A model generated the notes under the pieces. The model was not told the origin of the DNA and made no database searches. It was given only the letters and a program-made list of their open reading frames with translations. Below are positions 62,315 through 64,000 of a stretch of DNA of 64,000 nt, piece by piece. Source of the DNA: Psychroflexus longus. Lineage in GTDB: Bacteria > Bacteroidota > Bacteroidia > Flavobacteriales > Flavobacteriaceae. Location: positions 310,001 through 374,000 of the forward strand of contig NZ_JAIQZE010000001.1 in NCBI RefSeq assembly GCF_020164595.1, written 5' to 3'. Both the position numbers and the translations under genes were made by a program. Every line of letters starts with the position of its first letter. Within the stretch, counting starts at the first letter, position 1.

Positions 62315-62968
62315 ATGTTAGATAAAAAAGGAATTGCAAAACGAATTGCACAAGAAGTACAAGATGGCTTTTATGTCAATCTTGGTATCGGTATTCCTAC
62401 TTTAGTAGCCAATTACGTTCGCGACGATATAGAGTTGGAGTTCCAGAGTGAAAATGGAATTCTAGGAATGGGACCCTTCCCTAAAGAAGAAGAGGTAGAC
62501 GCAGACCTTATTAATGCAGGTAAACAAACCATAACCGCTCTCCCTGGCGCTAGTTTCTTTGACTCGTCAATGAGTTTTGGAATGATACGAGGACAGCATG
62601 TGGATCTCACTATTTTAGGAGCAATGGAAGTTGCCCAAAATGGAAATATCGCTAACTGGAAGATTCCAGGCAAAATGGTGAAAGGTATGGGTGGAGCAAT
62701 GGATCTTGTAGGTTCAGCTAAAAATATCATCGTGGCCATGATGCATACGAATAAAGCGGGTGAATCCAAGTTACTAAAAACCTGTTCGCTACCACTCACT
62801 GGAGTGGAATGTGTAACTAAAATCGTCACCAATATGGCGGTTCTGGATATTGTAGATAAAAAGTTCAGGCTATTAGAACGTGCTCCAGGAGTCAGTGTTG
62901 AGGAGATTCAAAAAGCAACAGAGGGAGATTTGATCGTAGAAGGTGACATTCCTGAAATTTCAATCTAG
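62315..62968 (+). CDS. scoB: 3-oxoacid CoA-transferase subunit B
   Basis: A 217-residue beta subunit of the same transferase. NLGIGIPTLVANYV is followed by the catalytic SENGILGMGP (Glu46, which forms the CoA thioester); GASFFDSSMSFGMIRGQHVDLTILGAMEV and GMGGAMDLVGSAKNIIVAM are typical. Complete and of normal length. It must work with scoA, but the intervening pseudogene and its flanks may uncouple translation. It ends at a strong bidirectional terminator shared with atpC. Confidence 0.95.
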   Translation: MLDKKGIAKRIAQEVQDGFYVNLGIGIPTLVANYVRDDIELEFQSENGILGMGPFPKEEEVDADLINAGKQTITALPGASFFDSSMSFGMIRGQHVDLTILGAMEVAQNGNIANWKIPGKMVKGMGGAMDLVGSAKNIIVAMMHTNKAGESKLLKTCSLPLTGVECVTKIVTNMAVLDIVDKKFRLLERAPGVSVEEIQKATEGDLIVEGDIPEISI

Positions 62969-62988
62969 AAAATTTCTAAAATCAAAAA

Positions 62989-63020
62989 AAAAGGAGCTAA
63001 TCTGTAGATTAGCTCCTTTT
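62989..63020. terminator. Bidirectional terminator between scoB and atpC
   Basis: AAAAGGAGCTAATCT at 62989-63003 pairs perfectly with AGATTAGCTCCTTTT at 63006-63020 across two bases. It is A-flanked on one side and T-flanked on the other, so it works for both convergent transcripts. Confidence 0.9.
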
Positions 63021-63041
63021 TAAATTTTTTACCGATACTGA

Positions 63042-63317
63042 TTAATCGATAAGTATAACAACTTTATTGTCTTGTAATTCGATTACACCTCCAGAAATAT
63101 CGAAGTTATATTTTGATTCTTTCTCATAAAACTTATCCTTAGATTTCTTTGGCAGGGTAACAGACGAATCTAATTTGATTGTGCCTTTTTGAAGCACTGA
63201 AACTACAGGGGCGTGATTATCCAAAATCTGGAATTCTCCGCTCATCCCTGGAACACTCACAGATTTGACTTCTTCACTAAGTATGATATCTTCCGGACTT
63301 ACTATTTCTAGATGCAT
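63042..63317 (-). CDS. atpC: ATP synthase epsilon subunit, short form
   Basis: A 91-residue protein corresponding to the N-terminal beta-sandwich of F1 epsilon: LEIVSPEDIILSEEVKSVSV, PGMSGEFQILDNHAPVVSVL and GGVIELQDNKVVILID. E. coli epsilon is about 139 residues with a two-helix C-terminal domain that inhibits ATP hydrolysis; that domain is missing here. Short epsilon subunits are usual in Bacteroidota, so this is not a truncation. It follows atpD by 15 bases. Confidence 0.93.
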   Translation of the reverse strand: MHLEIVSPEDIILSEEVKSVSVPGMSGEFQILDNHAPVVSVLQKGTIKLDSSVTLPKKSKDKFYEKESKYNFDISGGVIELQDNKVVILID

Positions 63318-63332
63318 TGAGTATATTTTTTA

Positions 63333-64000
<668 letters not shown>

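Noticed and set aside
63042-63317. Truncated atpC
   Set aside because: The missing C-terminal helical domain is normal for this phylum, and the gene ends at a proper terminator.

Overview
The window is AT-rich chromosomal DNA from a member of the Bacteroidota, most likely a marine or saline Flavobacteriaceae. The lineage is inferred from the gene families: a SusC/SusD pair, a PorP/SprF plus OmpA/PD40 module of the type IX secretion and gliding kind, an ECF sigma/FecR/TonB-receptor regulatory set, lipoproteins with acidic residues after the lipid-anchor cysteine, a short ATP synthase epsilon subunit, and TAnnTTTG-type -7 promoter boxes with little sign of Shine-Dalgarno sites. No genus can be named from the sequence alone. 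There is no phage, insertion sequence or CRISPR array; most of the window is core genome with a few accessory patches.

Layout. 1-1.3 kb: FtsX-like permease (cut by the window edge), rbfA, methylmalonyl-CoA epimerase and a CAT-anticodon tRNA. 1.4-3.6 kb: DUF4136 lipoprotein, secreted EEP nuclease, free-standing NUMOD4/HNH protein. 3.8-9.2 kb: a lone SusC/SusD pair and a serine hydrolase. 9.3-17.4 kb: dusB, lepA, an OppC-type permease, a tail-specific protease, surE, a small membrane protein and a thioesterase. 17.7-26 kb: two fasciclin (FAS1) lipoproteins, one ending in a cupredoxin domain, an unknown modular lipoprotein, then ECF sigma, FecR anti-sigma and TonB receptor. 26-37 kb: M14 peptidase, patatin, two MDR oxidoreductases, a macroglobulin/plug-like protein, membrane and orphan proteins, tRNA-Leu(CAA). 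37.4-42 kb: prs, rplY, pth, ribF, HTTM protein. 42-49 kb: epimerase, M28 peptidase, zinc-ribbon protein, then a CHU_C-like lipoprotein with PorP/SprF and OmpA. 49-57 kb: hflX and a five-gene two-component cluster. 57-64 kb: DUF1028 protein, isoaspartyl peptidase, DUF255 protein, scoA/scoB split by a dead four-helix-bundle gene, and the end of the ATP synthase operon (atpC, part of atpD).

The most interesting signal is in 17.7-26 kb. Three lipoprotein genes (the 4xFAS1 protein, the 2xFAS1-cupredoxin protein and the unknown modular lipoprotein) carry the same two-part element just upstream of their start codons: GTAG, exactly 17 nt, then TTGTCTwAT. It looks unlike the TAnnTTTG housekeeping boxes seen elsewhere and has the spacing expected of an ECF sigma promoter. 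An ECF sigma/FecR/TonB-receptor operon sits right beside them, so I propose a small surface-protein regulon controlled by that sigma factor. The two-component cluster is the second point of interest: two sensor kinases and three receiver proteins, none with a DNA-binding output domain, and one receiver protein carrying a histidine phosphoacceptor domain without a kinase ATPase domain.
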